Shown piece by piece: positions 47,575 to 54,886 of a stretch of 64,000 nt of DNA. Below the pieces are notes generated by a model, which did not search any database, was not told the DNA's origin, and saw only the letters and a list, made by a program, of their open reading frames with translations. The translations under genes and the position numbers were made by a program. Positions within the stretch are counted from its first letter, which is position 1. Each line of letters begins with the position of its first letter. The stretch lies in the NCBI GenBank assembly GCA_029213265.1, contig JARGNG010000004.1, forward strand, positions 155,380 to 219,379, written 5' to 3'. The stretch is from Verrucomicrobiales bacterium (GTDB lineage Bacteria; Verrucomicrobiota; Verrucomicrobiia; Verrucomicrobiales; DEV007).

Positions 47575-47765
47575 GATGGCGTCCAAAAGGGGAAGTCAGG
47601 AAAAACGCCTCTTCCGAAGCACGGAGAAATGTATCACGTAGATCGCACCCGTATAGGTTCGACCGGATCCTTTTTTGTAATATTGCGACATTTCGAGGGT
47701 GTAAAGGATCACGCGATAACGTGTCTCTCTCTTAGACAACCACCCTTTCGCAAAGAAAAATGCGT

Positions 47766-48230
47766 CTATTCAGCTGAATCGGACAGCTCACCGGCCTCTG
47801 TTTCATTTCCCCGAAATCGCCAGGATAGAATCCCGCGATGGAGATGGTAGATCTCCGTAAAACCAGCCTTTTCGAAGGCGCTCAGCGACATCCGGCTTCG
47901 AAAACCGCCGTCACAATAGACGAGGGCCGGCTTCGCGGGATCGAGGGACTTCGCCCCCTCGTCATCCCATTCACCGCCCCCGTATCGTACATTCACAGCT
48001 CCCGGCAGGTGATTGGAGCGATAACTGCGCTCAGGGCGGACATCGACAATTTGCAGATCCGGGTTTTCGTCGATGAGTTGCTTTGCCCTGGCTGTTCCCA
48101 CATTCTCGACTTTCATTTTCAGATCCTTTTCGGGAAATAAATCCCCATCCCAGAAATATTCAAATCCATGCCATCCGTAGCTCATCGCCGCGAAGACCAG
48201 CAGTGGATAGAGAACGAAGCGCTTCATCAT
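47766..48230 (-). CDS. Membrane-anchored rhodanese-domain protein
   Basis: A 154-residue protein with an N-terminal hydrophobic segment (MMKRFVLYPLLVFAAMSYGW) and a rhodanese domain: DVRPERSYRSNHLPGAVN, then the active-site loop ALVYCDGGFRS with the catalytic cysteine. Such domains transfer sulfur or act as thiol sensors. Its acidic tail is short. It lies 208 bases from the PSD1 gene and may be independently expressed. Confidence 0.88.
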   Translation of the reverse strand: MMKRFVLYPLLVFAAMSYGWHGFEYFWDGDLFPEKDLKMKVENVGTARAKQLIDENPDLQIVDVRPERSYRSNHLPGAVNVRYGGGEWDDEGAKSLDPAKPALVYCDGGFRSRMSLSAFEKAGFTEIYHLHRGILSWRFRGNETEAGELSDSAE

Positions 48231-48399
48231 CGCGAAGATATCCCGTGATGCCGAATTGCCAATCCCCTACTTACGGCCGGGGCGGGACTCGATGGCATCG
48301 CGACCGAAACAGAATCTGCTCGCGCTCTCCTCACAGCGCAGTCACAAATTTTGTAAGAAACATTGAAATCAGTCTCGGCTGAGTTGCCTATCACTCACT

Positions 48400-49006
48400 A
48401 TGAAACCACTTTTCCCGCTCCCCTTGTACGCTCTCCTCCTTTTTGGATGGATAGTCACTCCCTTCACAGAGGCTGCCGACAAGTGGACCGACGGCCAGGC
48501 CGCAGAATCCGTCCTCGGGCAGCCGGACTTCACCGTAGGTCTGCAGAATCAGGGAATCGCGGTCTCCGCGAACACCCTCCGCTCCCCCAAAGTGATCGCC
48601 GTCGATCCGACCACCGGAAAAGTTTTTGTTGCTGACACCGGAAACAATCGTGTTCTTCGCTATTCATCGATGGCGGCCCTGCAGACGAATGCAGCAGCCG
48701 GAACTGTCCACGGGCAACCCGATTTGACGACCGGGGTGCTCTACGGTCTCGGATGTGAAAGTCTCGTCTCCCGGCCATCTCGCAACGGAGGGAGACAATC
48801 GACTCTGGTTCGTCGACTCTGTTGTCAGTCGCGTCCTCCGCTTCGAGGCAACCCTATCCCCGCCGCGAAACACCGCCCTGATCCCTTCGCTCCAACGGAA
48901 GAACAAAAAGCTGAAAGCCAAAATTCGCAGTGCCAACACAAAGGTATGGCAGGAAAAAGCGAGGCAGCTCAAGAAGCGCCTGATCAAACGATTGCGCGCG
49001 CTGTAG
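48400..49006 (+). pseudogene. Secreted NHL-repeat protein, frameshifted and truncated
   Basis: The first frame from the ATG at 48400 has a signal peptide (MKPLFPLPLYALLLFGWIV...FTEA) and NHL-repeat sequence including AVDPTTGKVFVADTGNNRVLRY and the GQPD motif. After GQPDLTTGV the frame goes wrong at about 48733-48750, near a GGGG run at 48733-48736. The second frame continues with SPGHLATEGDNRLWFVDSV and then SRVLRFEAT, again NHL-like, and ends in a Lys/Arg-rich helical tail that stops at 49006. Deleting one G from the run would join them into one protein of about 200 residues, still shorter than typical NHL proteins, so an internal part may also be missing. A long continuation of the first frame across the antiporter gene is not real. 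Confidence 0.75.
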
Positions 49007-49029
49007 GGTTCGCCGGATGGTGCCAGTTT

Positions 49030-50004
49030 CTACGCCGCAACCCGGTCGAAGTAGAGGAAGGTGCAATAGCCAAAATAACCGAGAAGAAGGACTGCGCCCT
49101 CCCAGCGGGTGATCGCACGTCCCCTCCACAGAATCGGGATCAACAACAGCGTAAACCCGATCATCACGTAGAGATCCATCATTTCAATCCCGGCGCTGGC
49201 GATTGGTTGGATGAAGGAAGTCACGCCGATCACGCAAAGAAGATTGAAGATACAGGATCCGATCACATTTCCGATGATGATGTCCCCTTCCCGTTTCAAG
49301 GAGGCGATCACGGAGGTCGCCAATTCCGGAACCGAAGTGCTGAAAGCAATCAAGGTCAGGGAAATCACCGCCTCAGGCACACCAAGGCGTTTCGCGAGAC
49401 TGACGCCACCCCGCTCAAGCCAGTCGGCTCCAAAATAGAGCGCCACCAGCCCGGCCAGAATCAGGATCGCGAGAACAAAGACCGAACTCTCCTTGGCTTC
49501 TTCGACGTTGAACTCCTCCTCGAATTCCTGAATCACCGCTGGGTTTTTCACCTTCTTTGCCAAAACCAACTGGTAGAGAGTGTATCCAACGACCGAGGCA
49601 AACAGGATGATTCCCTCGATTTTCGAAATCGCCCCATCCGAAAGCATCCAGCAAAAAGCAAGCGTAGCCGCCAGCAGGACCGGAATATCGCGAACGAGCA
49701 AATCGCTTTTCACGTGAAGCACGCAAATGAAAGCACTCACTCCGAGGACGAGACCGATATTGCAAATGTTGGACCCAATCACGTTCCCCAGAGCCATGTC
49801 CGGATAGCCGCCCAGGTTGAATCCGATCGAAACAAACAGCTCCGGAGCACTCGTTCCGAAAGCCACCACCGTCAGTCCAACGACGAGCGGGGAAATCCCA
49901 TACCGAACCGCGAGCTTGGCAGCCCCACCAACGAGCCAATCCGCCCCGAAATAGAGGGCGAAAAGGCCGGCAACGAGCCAAAGAAGATCAATGAGAACGG
50001 GCAT
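49030..50004 (-). CDS. CaCA-family sodium/calcium exchanger-like antiporter
   Basis: A 324-residue inner-membrane antiporter with two homologous halves. The first alpha-repeat has VAFGTSAPEL and GNVIGSNICNIG; the second has IAFSTSVPEL and GNVIGSCIFNLL. These are the ion-binding motifs of YrbG-type exchangers. About ten hydrophobic segments are present. Its ion specificity (calcium, sodium or potassium) is not readable. Confidence 0.95.
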   Translation of the reverse strand: MPVLIDLLWLVAGLFALYFGADWLVGGAAKLAVRYGISPLVVGLTVVAFGTSAPELFVSIGFNLGGYPDMALGNVIGSNICNIGLVLGVSAFICVLHVKSDLLVRDIPVLLAATLAFCWMLSDGAISKIEGIILFASVVGYTLYQLVLAKKVKNPAVIQEFEEEFNVEEAKESSVFVLAILILAGLVALYFGADWLERGGVSLAKRLGVPEAVISLTLIAFSTSVPELATSVIASLKREGDIIIGNVIGSCIFNLLCVIGVTSFIQPIASAGIEMMDLYVMIGFTLLLIPILWRGRAITRWEGAVLLLGYFGYCTFLYFDRVAA

Positions 50005-50137
50005 CCGCCACTGTGGCAGGACAGCGCGAACCTTCCAGCGGAAATTCTTTCACATTTTCGACTTGCGAAGCGTCAGGAAGTCCGCATATTTCCGCCCCGC
50101 TACCCGAGGCTTACCCCACGGATTCAGCGACGAACGT

Positions 50138-50212
50138 GACCCGTTCGTCTAGTGGTTAGGACACCGCCCTTTCACGGCGGTAACACGGGTTCGAGTCCCG
50201 TACGGGTCGCCA
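50138..50212 (+). tRNA. tRNA-Glu (anticodon TTC)
   Basis: A standard cloverleaf with encoded CCA. The acceptor GACCCGT (50138-50144) pairs with ACGGGTC (50202-50208), G50209 is the discriminator and CCA is at 50210-50212. The anticodon arm is CCGCC, loop CTTTCAC, GGCGG, giving TTC for Glu. The T loop is GGTTCGAGTCCC-like. 75 bases including CCA. A terminator follows 6 bases after the CCA. Confidence 0.95.
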
Positions 50213-50218
50213 AAATAC

Positions 50219-50241
50219 ACCGCCGTTCACGGCGGTTTTTT
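50219..50241 (+). terminator. Rho-independent terminator after tRNA-Glu
   Basis: A 7-bp GC-rich stem (ACCGCCG / CGGCGGT) with the loop TTCA, followed by a run of T. It echoes the tRNA anticodon stem sequence CCGCC/GGCGG. Confidence 0.8.
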
Positions 50242-50258
50242 CGTTGTGACCCGTAGGG

Positions 50259-50378
50259 ACGAGAACGCAGTTCGACTGCCACGGCCATCGACAGAGGAGA
50301 AGGCTGGCGAATTTGGAGCGAAGCGACACTCCCGGCAGATCTGGAGCGAAGCGCAAGATAATCCCGTACGGGTCGCCA
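50259..50378 (+). repeat. tRNA-associated repeat element, copy A
   Basis: A 67-base core (50259-50325, from ACGAGAAC to GGAGCGAAGCG) is identical to a core at 63829-63895. Copy A then has a 28-base extra segment repeating TGGAGCGAAGCG, followed by CAAGATAATCCC and, at 50362-50378, a second copy of the last 17 bases of tRNA-Glu (TCCCGTACGGGTCGCCA). The element encodes no credible protein, although automated tools often call short frames on it. It lies just downstream of the tRNA terminator. Confidence 0.8.
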
Positions 50379-50445
50379 CAATCTGCACATGGTCAGCCGT
50401 TTATACATTACATCAGCACGGGTTTTACCCGAGGCCGGGTGCCTT

Positions 50446-51243
50446 TCAATCTGATTGGGCCGAGCGCATCTGCGAAAACATCCAATCGAAAAACTCTTCG
50501 CTTTCGTAGGCCCGGCGGGATGCTCCATGACCTTCGTCTGGATACACGAGAATCCGCGCCTTCGTCCCGCCCGCCTTCCTGATTTCGGCAATCATGCGTT
50601 CGGAACGATCTGCCGGCACGACCTTGTCCTGTCCGCCCGCGAAGGCCCATACGGGAACCTTGGTCAAATTCGCGGCCCATTTTTTGATGTCGGGCGACAC
50701 GTCCTTCGGACCACCGCGTCCGATTCCGCCGACCATGGGGGCGATGGCCGCGAAATGCTGCGGAGAATGACCGCCCCAGACCCAGGAACCATAGCCACCC
50801 ATGCTGTTGCCGGTCAGGTAGACTCGATCGGGATCGATGGAACCGTATGTTTCGAGAAGATGTTCGAGAAAGAGATCGAGGTCGGCCGGCTCCCAGATTC
50901 CTTTCAAGTCCGACTTCTCGCTTTCGCGCTGGCATTGCGGAGCGACGACCAGGCACGGCCCCTTGCTGAATTGGCCAATCGCTTCAACGAATCTGCGGGA
51001 TTGCCCGGTGATTTTCCGGATGTCAGACCCGAGTCCTCCTGCCCCGTGAAGATAGATCACGAGCGGAAGCTTTGTGTCGGCTTCGACCTTCTCCGGATGA
51101 TAGGCGAGGTATTCCGGATTGAGAAAAATAACTTTGGAAGAGCGCTGTGGGTCGAGAGACTCGACCGCGGGCTCCAAGCTCTGGGCATTCACCAAGGCAG
51201 GGACCAGTATAGCCGAGAAGAGGAGACTTCGAATGGGGATCAT
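50446..51243 (-). CDS. Secreted alpha/beta-hydrolase (esterase-like)
   Basis: About 265 residues from the ATG at 51243, giving a signal peptide (MIPIRSLLFSAILVPALVNA) and a mature enzyme; an upstream in-frame ATG at 51270 has no such leader. Conserved phrases are VIYLHGAGGLGSD (oxyanion loop), GNSMGGYGSW (nucleophile Ser, S147 from this start) and PDEGHGASR (catalytic His). This matches the phospholipase/carboxylesterase or PHB-depolymerase-like branch seen in secreted prolyl-oligopeptidase-like esterases. Acetyl or feruloyl esters on a polysaccharide are possible substrates by context only. It follows the sulfatase with a 141-base gap. Confidence 0.85.
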   Translation of the reverse strand: MIPIRSLLFSAILVPALVNAQSLEPAVESLDPQRSSKVIFLNPEYLAYHPEKVEADTKLPLVIYLHGAGGLGSDIRKITGQSRRFVEAIGQFSKGPCLVVAPQCQRESEKSDLKGIWEPADLDLFLEHLLETYGSIDPDRVYLTGNSMGGYGSWVWGGHSPQHFAAIAPMVGGIGRGGPKDVSPDIKKWAANLTKVPVWAFAGGQDKVVPADRSERMIAEIRKAGGTKARILVYPDEGHGASRRAYESEEFFDWMFSQMRSAQSD

Positions 51244-51383
51244 AAATTCTTTTTCCAAGTGTTGGGACATGTCTGCCTGAATGGAGCCGGGCTGACGATC
51301 AAATGATTGAAATGAGTCCCGGGAAACTACCGAATATTCATTCCCACCTCAAGTTTCCTTGCTCGCATAGGAAAACACTTTCT

Positions 51384-53603
51384 TCAGGGGGGTGGCGTCC
51401 CGAATCTGAGAGTTGGCCCGACGGGCAATCGATGTGCCGAATAGGACTCGCTCATGTCACCGAACGCGGGAATGGCGGTCACCCGGTCCTCACGCACGAG
51501 GACACTCCGAATGACTTCGACGGCGGGATGAACCAGAGGGGACAGTCCGTCGAATGCGGCAGGATCGCGAAAATGATCCCCGTCTCCTACCGAAGTGGAC
51601 ATGGTGATTCGGTAGTTCGTATTCTTCCTCAACGAGGCCGGCCCTGGTAGAGGGAGATAGCGGAATTCGTTCTCCCATTCTCCCGGATTGCCGGCAGGTA
51701 TTTCCAATCGGGCAATCGCGGTCACCTCACCATTTTCATCGATTTCGTCGAGACAAATCAGGTGGACCGATTGGATGGCACCGCGTTTGCCGCCCCCGAT
51801 CCCGGGATGATCCCGATCAAACTCGGTGGGAACATTTCGTGCCGCGCGCACCGGAGTATCCCTGGGATGATCGTCCCACATCCCCAAGTGGGTTGCGACC
51901 CGATCGTCGCGGAGGCGGAATTCAAAACCGATCTCTCCGTCAAGATCATTGCGTAAGTTGTGCCATCCATCATCCGCGATGAGGGCTGCGCTGTCTTCCA
52001 AAGCAAGGTCACGAGAGAATCCCCGGTTGTGGATCCTCAGGAGTTCTGCGGCCAGTTCCTCCGCACGGGCGGAGTCGGCAGGTAAAATCTCGTCTCCCTC
52101 TTCATAGAGATTGGATTCCAGATCGTAGTAGGCAATCGGAACAGACGCTCCTCTCCTGCCCATGGCCATCGAGGCCAGGGCCAACCCACCATCGACCAGC
52201 ACCTTTTCGTTCCCCTGGCGAATGGCGAGCACGTCGTTCAGGAAAGGTGGCCCGAGGTGGCAGAAGAATACTCTCGGCCTTTCATCCTCGGTTTCCATCT
52301 GTCCGGACCACCAGGGCAGGCAATCATGGCTGTCCTGGGCCTCGTTCGGTGCGAGGGAATGCCCGGCGACCGTTGCCAGGGTCGCGTAAATATCGGTCAG
52401 GGAGCAGACCTGGCGATTGATGGTTCCGCCTTCGATCCGTCTCTTCCAGTAAACCAGCAGTGGCACGCGGATCCCGCCCTCCCAGATCTTCGCCTTCTTA
52501 CTTCGCAGACCACCGCTCTCCTGGTTCCTTCCGATGTTGTCTCCAATGTTCGGGCCGTTGTCGCTGGTGAAAATGACGAGGGTGTTTTCGATGAGTTTGT
52601 GGCCCGGCCAGCGAGGGTCATCCGTTTCGCGAAGCATCCGAAGCAGTTCACCAAAGGCGGCATCGTTCTCGAGGACCATATCTTCGCGCGGTCCTGCGGG
52701 CGTGCCATCCGAATAGCGACTCTGCCCCCGGATAGGTACGCCGGCAATCTGATCGGGGACGGCATAGTCCCCTCCCGGGTGCCTCTGGTAGTGATTGGCA
52801 TTGGGAACATAGTAGAGAAAGAAGGGATCTTTCGTCCGGGATTGGCGTTGGATGAATTCCTGCACCTCGCGGAGGTAGTCCGGTCCGAGCTTGGAAAGAT
52901 CCCAGTCCGGCATAGCAAGCACGCGTCCCTCCCGATTCCGCATCCCGATCCGATTCATCCGGGAACGATCGGTAAACGACCAGCCCGCGTTCCGAATATA
53001 GTTCCTTGGCTCGAGGTCGAGAGGGTCCTCGGTATTGCCCGTCACCCCGAAGTATTCATCAAATCCATGATGAGTCGGACCATCGAGAAACGGCTTCGTG
53101 AAATCGACATCGCTGAAATCATACTCATCAGCAATTCCGCCATATCCATCGTCGAAGGCCATTCCGACGTGGTATTTCCCGACCCCCGCGGTCCTGTATC
53201 CGTTGCTCTGCAGCATGCCGGGCAAGGTCGGACAATCACGATGGATCATGGGCGTATTCGGCCCATGTGGCAGCCATCCCTGATATTTCAAATAGGCCCG
53301 GTGGGCAAACCTTCCGGTAAGCAAGGAGTATCGAGTCGAGCTGCACATTGAAGCCGGCGCGTGAGCATCCGTAAACACCACGGCTTGCTTCGCAAAACTC
53401 TCCAGGTTTGGAGTTCGCAGGGTCCTCGCGATCGGAGCCGCATTCGGCCCAAGAGATTTCCCGAGGTAGGCACTGGCGTCCCCCAGCCCCATGTCATCCG
53501 CCATCATGATGACAATGTTAGGCTTGGAAGGTCGCACCTCGTTCGGGTGGCCGGGAATTCCCAGGCAAAAATATGCGAACGCGACTGCCAGTTTTCTGCT
53601 CAT
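51384..53603 (-). CDS. Secreted sulfatase with an altered formylglycine motif and extra C-terminal domain
   Basis: A 739-residue type I sulfatase with an N-terminal hydrophobic leader and metal pair D36-D37 in MMADDMGLGDA. At the formylglycine position it reads C87-S-S-T-R91, where the family rule is C-x-P/A-x-R; the third position is Ser (TCG) rather than Pro (CCG), a single-base difference. The remainder (HRDCPTLPGML, FFLYYVPNANHYQRHPGG, VIFTSDNGPN) is typical. Residues about 540-739 form an extra beta-rich domain not seen in most sulfatases. It overlaps the DUF1501 stop by ATGA. Activity should be checked. Confidence 0.88.
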   Translation of the reverse strand: MSRKLAVAFAYFCLGIPGHPNEVRPSKPNIVIMMADDMGLGDASAYLGKSLGPNAAPIARTLRTPNLESFAKQAVVFTDAHAPASMCSSTRYSLLTGRFAHRAYLKYQGWLPHGPNTPMIHRDCPTLPGMLQSNGYRTAGVGKYHVGMAFDDGYGGIADEYDFSDVDFTKPFLDGPTHHGFDEYFGVTGNTEDPLDLEPRNYIRNAGWSFTDRSRMNRIGMRNREGRVLAMPDWDLSKLGPDYLREVQEFIQRQSRTKDPFFLYYVPNANHYQRHPGGDYAVPDQIAGVPIRGQSRYSDGTPAGPREDMVLENDAAFGELLRMLRETDDPRWPGHKLIENTLVIFTSDNGPNIGDNIGRNQESGGLRSKKAKIWEGGIRVPLLVYWKRRIEGGTINRQVCSLTDIYATLATVAGHSLAPNEAQDSHDCLPWWSGQMETEDERPRVFFCHLGPPFLNDVLAIRQGNEKVLVDGGLALASMAMGRRGASVPIAYYDLESNLYEEGDEILPADSARAEELAAELLRIHNRGFSRDLALEDSAALIADDGWHNLRNDLDGEIGFEFRLRDDRVATHLGMWDDHPRDTPVRAARNVPTEFDRDHPGIGGGKRGAIQSVHLICLDEIDENGEVTAIARLEIPAGNPGEWENEFRYLPLPGPASLRKNTNYRITMSTSVGDGDHFRDPAAFDGLSPLVHPAVEVIRSVLVREDRVTAIPAFGDMSESYSAHRLPVGPTLRFGTPPP

Positions 53604-54868
53604 GCAAAAAGATCTAACACAGGCTGCCCCTTGTGAGCCACAGTGAAAGGACGCTTGCTCGGGCTATAGAGCACCTGATCTATAGGTATCCCAAGCGCAT
53701 AAGCAATCGTAGCGTTAAAATCCGGGATCGTTACCGGATTCGCTACTACCTCTTCTGCGCCTTCTGAGGTTTCTCCATAGAGGTAACCGCCCTTGAACCC
53801 ACCACCGGCGACAACGCTGGTGAATGCCTGCGGGTAGTGATCGCGGCCCATGTTCCGGTTCACGATCGGAGTGCGACCAAACTCGGTCGTGAGAACCACG
53901 ACCGTATCATCAAGTTTTCCAATTCGATCCAGATCATCGATCAGTGCCCCCACCGCCTTGTCCATCGTCTGACAAAGAAGCGGCATCGAGGTAAAATTGT
54001 TCGTGTGTGTGTCCCAGCCCGTGTAGCTGACCTCGACCGTACGGACATCGCTCTCGATGAGCCTACGAGCGAGGAGGCACCCTTGCCCGAAGGGATCATC
54101 GCCGTATCGCTTACGCGTTTTCTCATCCTCTTTGTTGATGCTGAAGGCAGCCAAATCAGGACTCTCCATCAGGCGGACCGCATTATCATACATATCACCA
54201 TAAGCTCGAATCGGCTTGGAGTGATAACGTTCGAGAAACTCGACATCGAGATCGCTGGCGAGATCGAGACGCCGCTGAAGACGATCTCCGTTGATGGAAG
54301 ATCTCGAGTACTTCAGACCCGACTTGGGTTCGGAGATGGCGAGAGGCTCGAACTCGGGCTCGAAGAAACCACCACTGCCATGAAAACGGCTTTCCTTTCC
54401 GATAAACACGGAACCCGGCATCGTCGGATTGAGCTTTCCGCTGAACTTCTGATTCCATGCACCCAGACCCGGATGACGAATCGTGGCCCGCTGCTCATAG
54501 CTGGTGTGCATGAAGTAGTTCCCCTTCTCATGATCTCCGGCCGTCGAGGTGAGCGAGTTCACGACGCACAGCTTGTCGGCATGCTTTGCCAATTGAGAAA
54601 GATGACTTGAGACGCGGATGCCATCCACGTTGGTATTGATTGCCTTGGTAGCCCCCTGGTTCTCGTGGCCCGTCTTCAGATCGAAGGTGTCGATGTGGCT
54701 CATGCCACCCGCCATGTAGAGATAGATCAGCTGCTTGGCGGGTTTCGCGCGAGGAGGAATCACGCTCTTATCACCTGTCGCGGCGAAAATCGAATCCGTG
54801 CTCACCCCCAGGAAACTCCCGGCAGCAAGTTCGAGGAAACGGCGACGATTCAAATCGGTCTTTTTCAT
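53600..54868 (-). CDS. DUF1501-family protein (second copy)
   Basis: A 422-residue DUF1501 protein with a twin-arginine-type leader (NRRRFLELAAGSFLG), indicating Tat export. Typical segments include GGMSHIDTFDLKTGHENQ, VSYTGWDTHTNNF and TTEFGRTPIVNRNMGRDHYP. It lies 19 bases downstream of the DUF1549/1553 gene and overlaps the sulfatase gene by 4 bases, so all three form an operon. Its function is unknown, as for the family. Confidence 0.9.
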   Translation of the reverse strand: MKKTDLNRRRFLELAAGSFLGVSTDSIFAATGDKSVIPPRAKPAKQLIYLYMAGGMSHIDTFDLKTGHENQGATKAINTNVDGIRVSSHLSQLAKHADKLCVVNSLTSTAGDHEKGNYFMHTSYEQRATIRHPGLGAWNQKFSGKLNPTMPGSVFIGKESRFHGSGGFFEPEFEPLAISEPKSGLKYSRSSINGDRLQRRLDLASDLDVEFLERYHSKPIRAYGDMYDNAVRLMESPDLAAFSINKEDEKTRKRYGDDPFGQGCLLARRLIESDVRTVEVSYTGWDTHTNNFTSMPLLCQTMDKAVGALIDDLDRIGKLDDTVVVLTTEFGRTPIVNRNMGRDHYPQAFTSVVAGGGFKGGYLYGETSEGAEEVVANPVTIPDFNATIAYALGIPIDQVLYSPSKRPFTVAHKGQPVLDLFA

Positions 54869-54886
54869 GATCGAGTAGGCGAGGAA

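Noticed and set aside
48400..50139. A 579-codon reading frame from the NHL gene across the antiporter
   Set aside because: Only the first 110 or so codons are protein-like; the rest is antisense to the antiporter and reflects the frameshift.
50156..50356. Short minus-strand frame over tRNA-Glu and the repeat element
   Set aside because: Its sequence is the reverse translation of the tRNA and the repeat; frames of this sort are a known annotation artefact.
50196..50378. tRNA-Glu 3' end direct repeat as attL/attR of an integrated island
   Set aside because: The copies lie about 150 bases apart with no integrase or cargo between; I treat it as part of a small repeat element.
50966..50985. A TTGGCCAA palindrome inside the esterase gene
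   Set aside because: It shares only the 8-base palindrome with the 32-bp elements, lies within coding sequence and lacks the second block.
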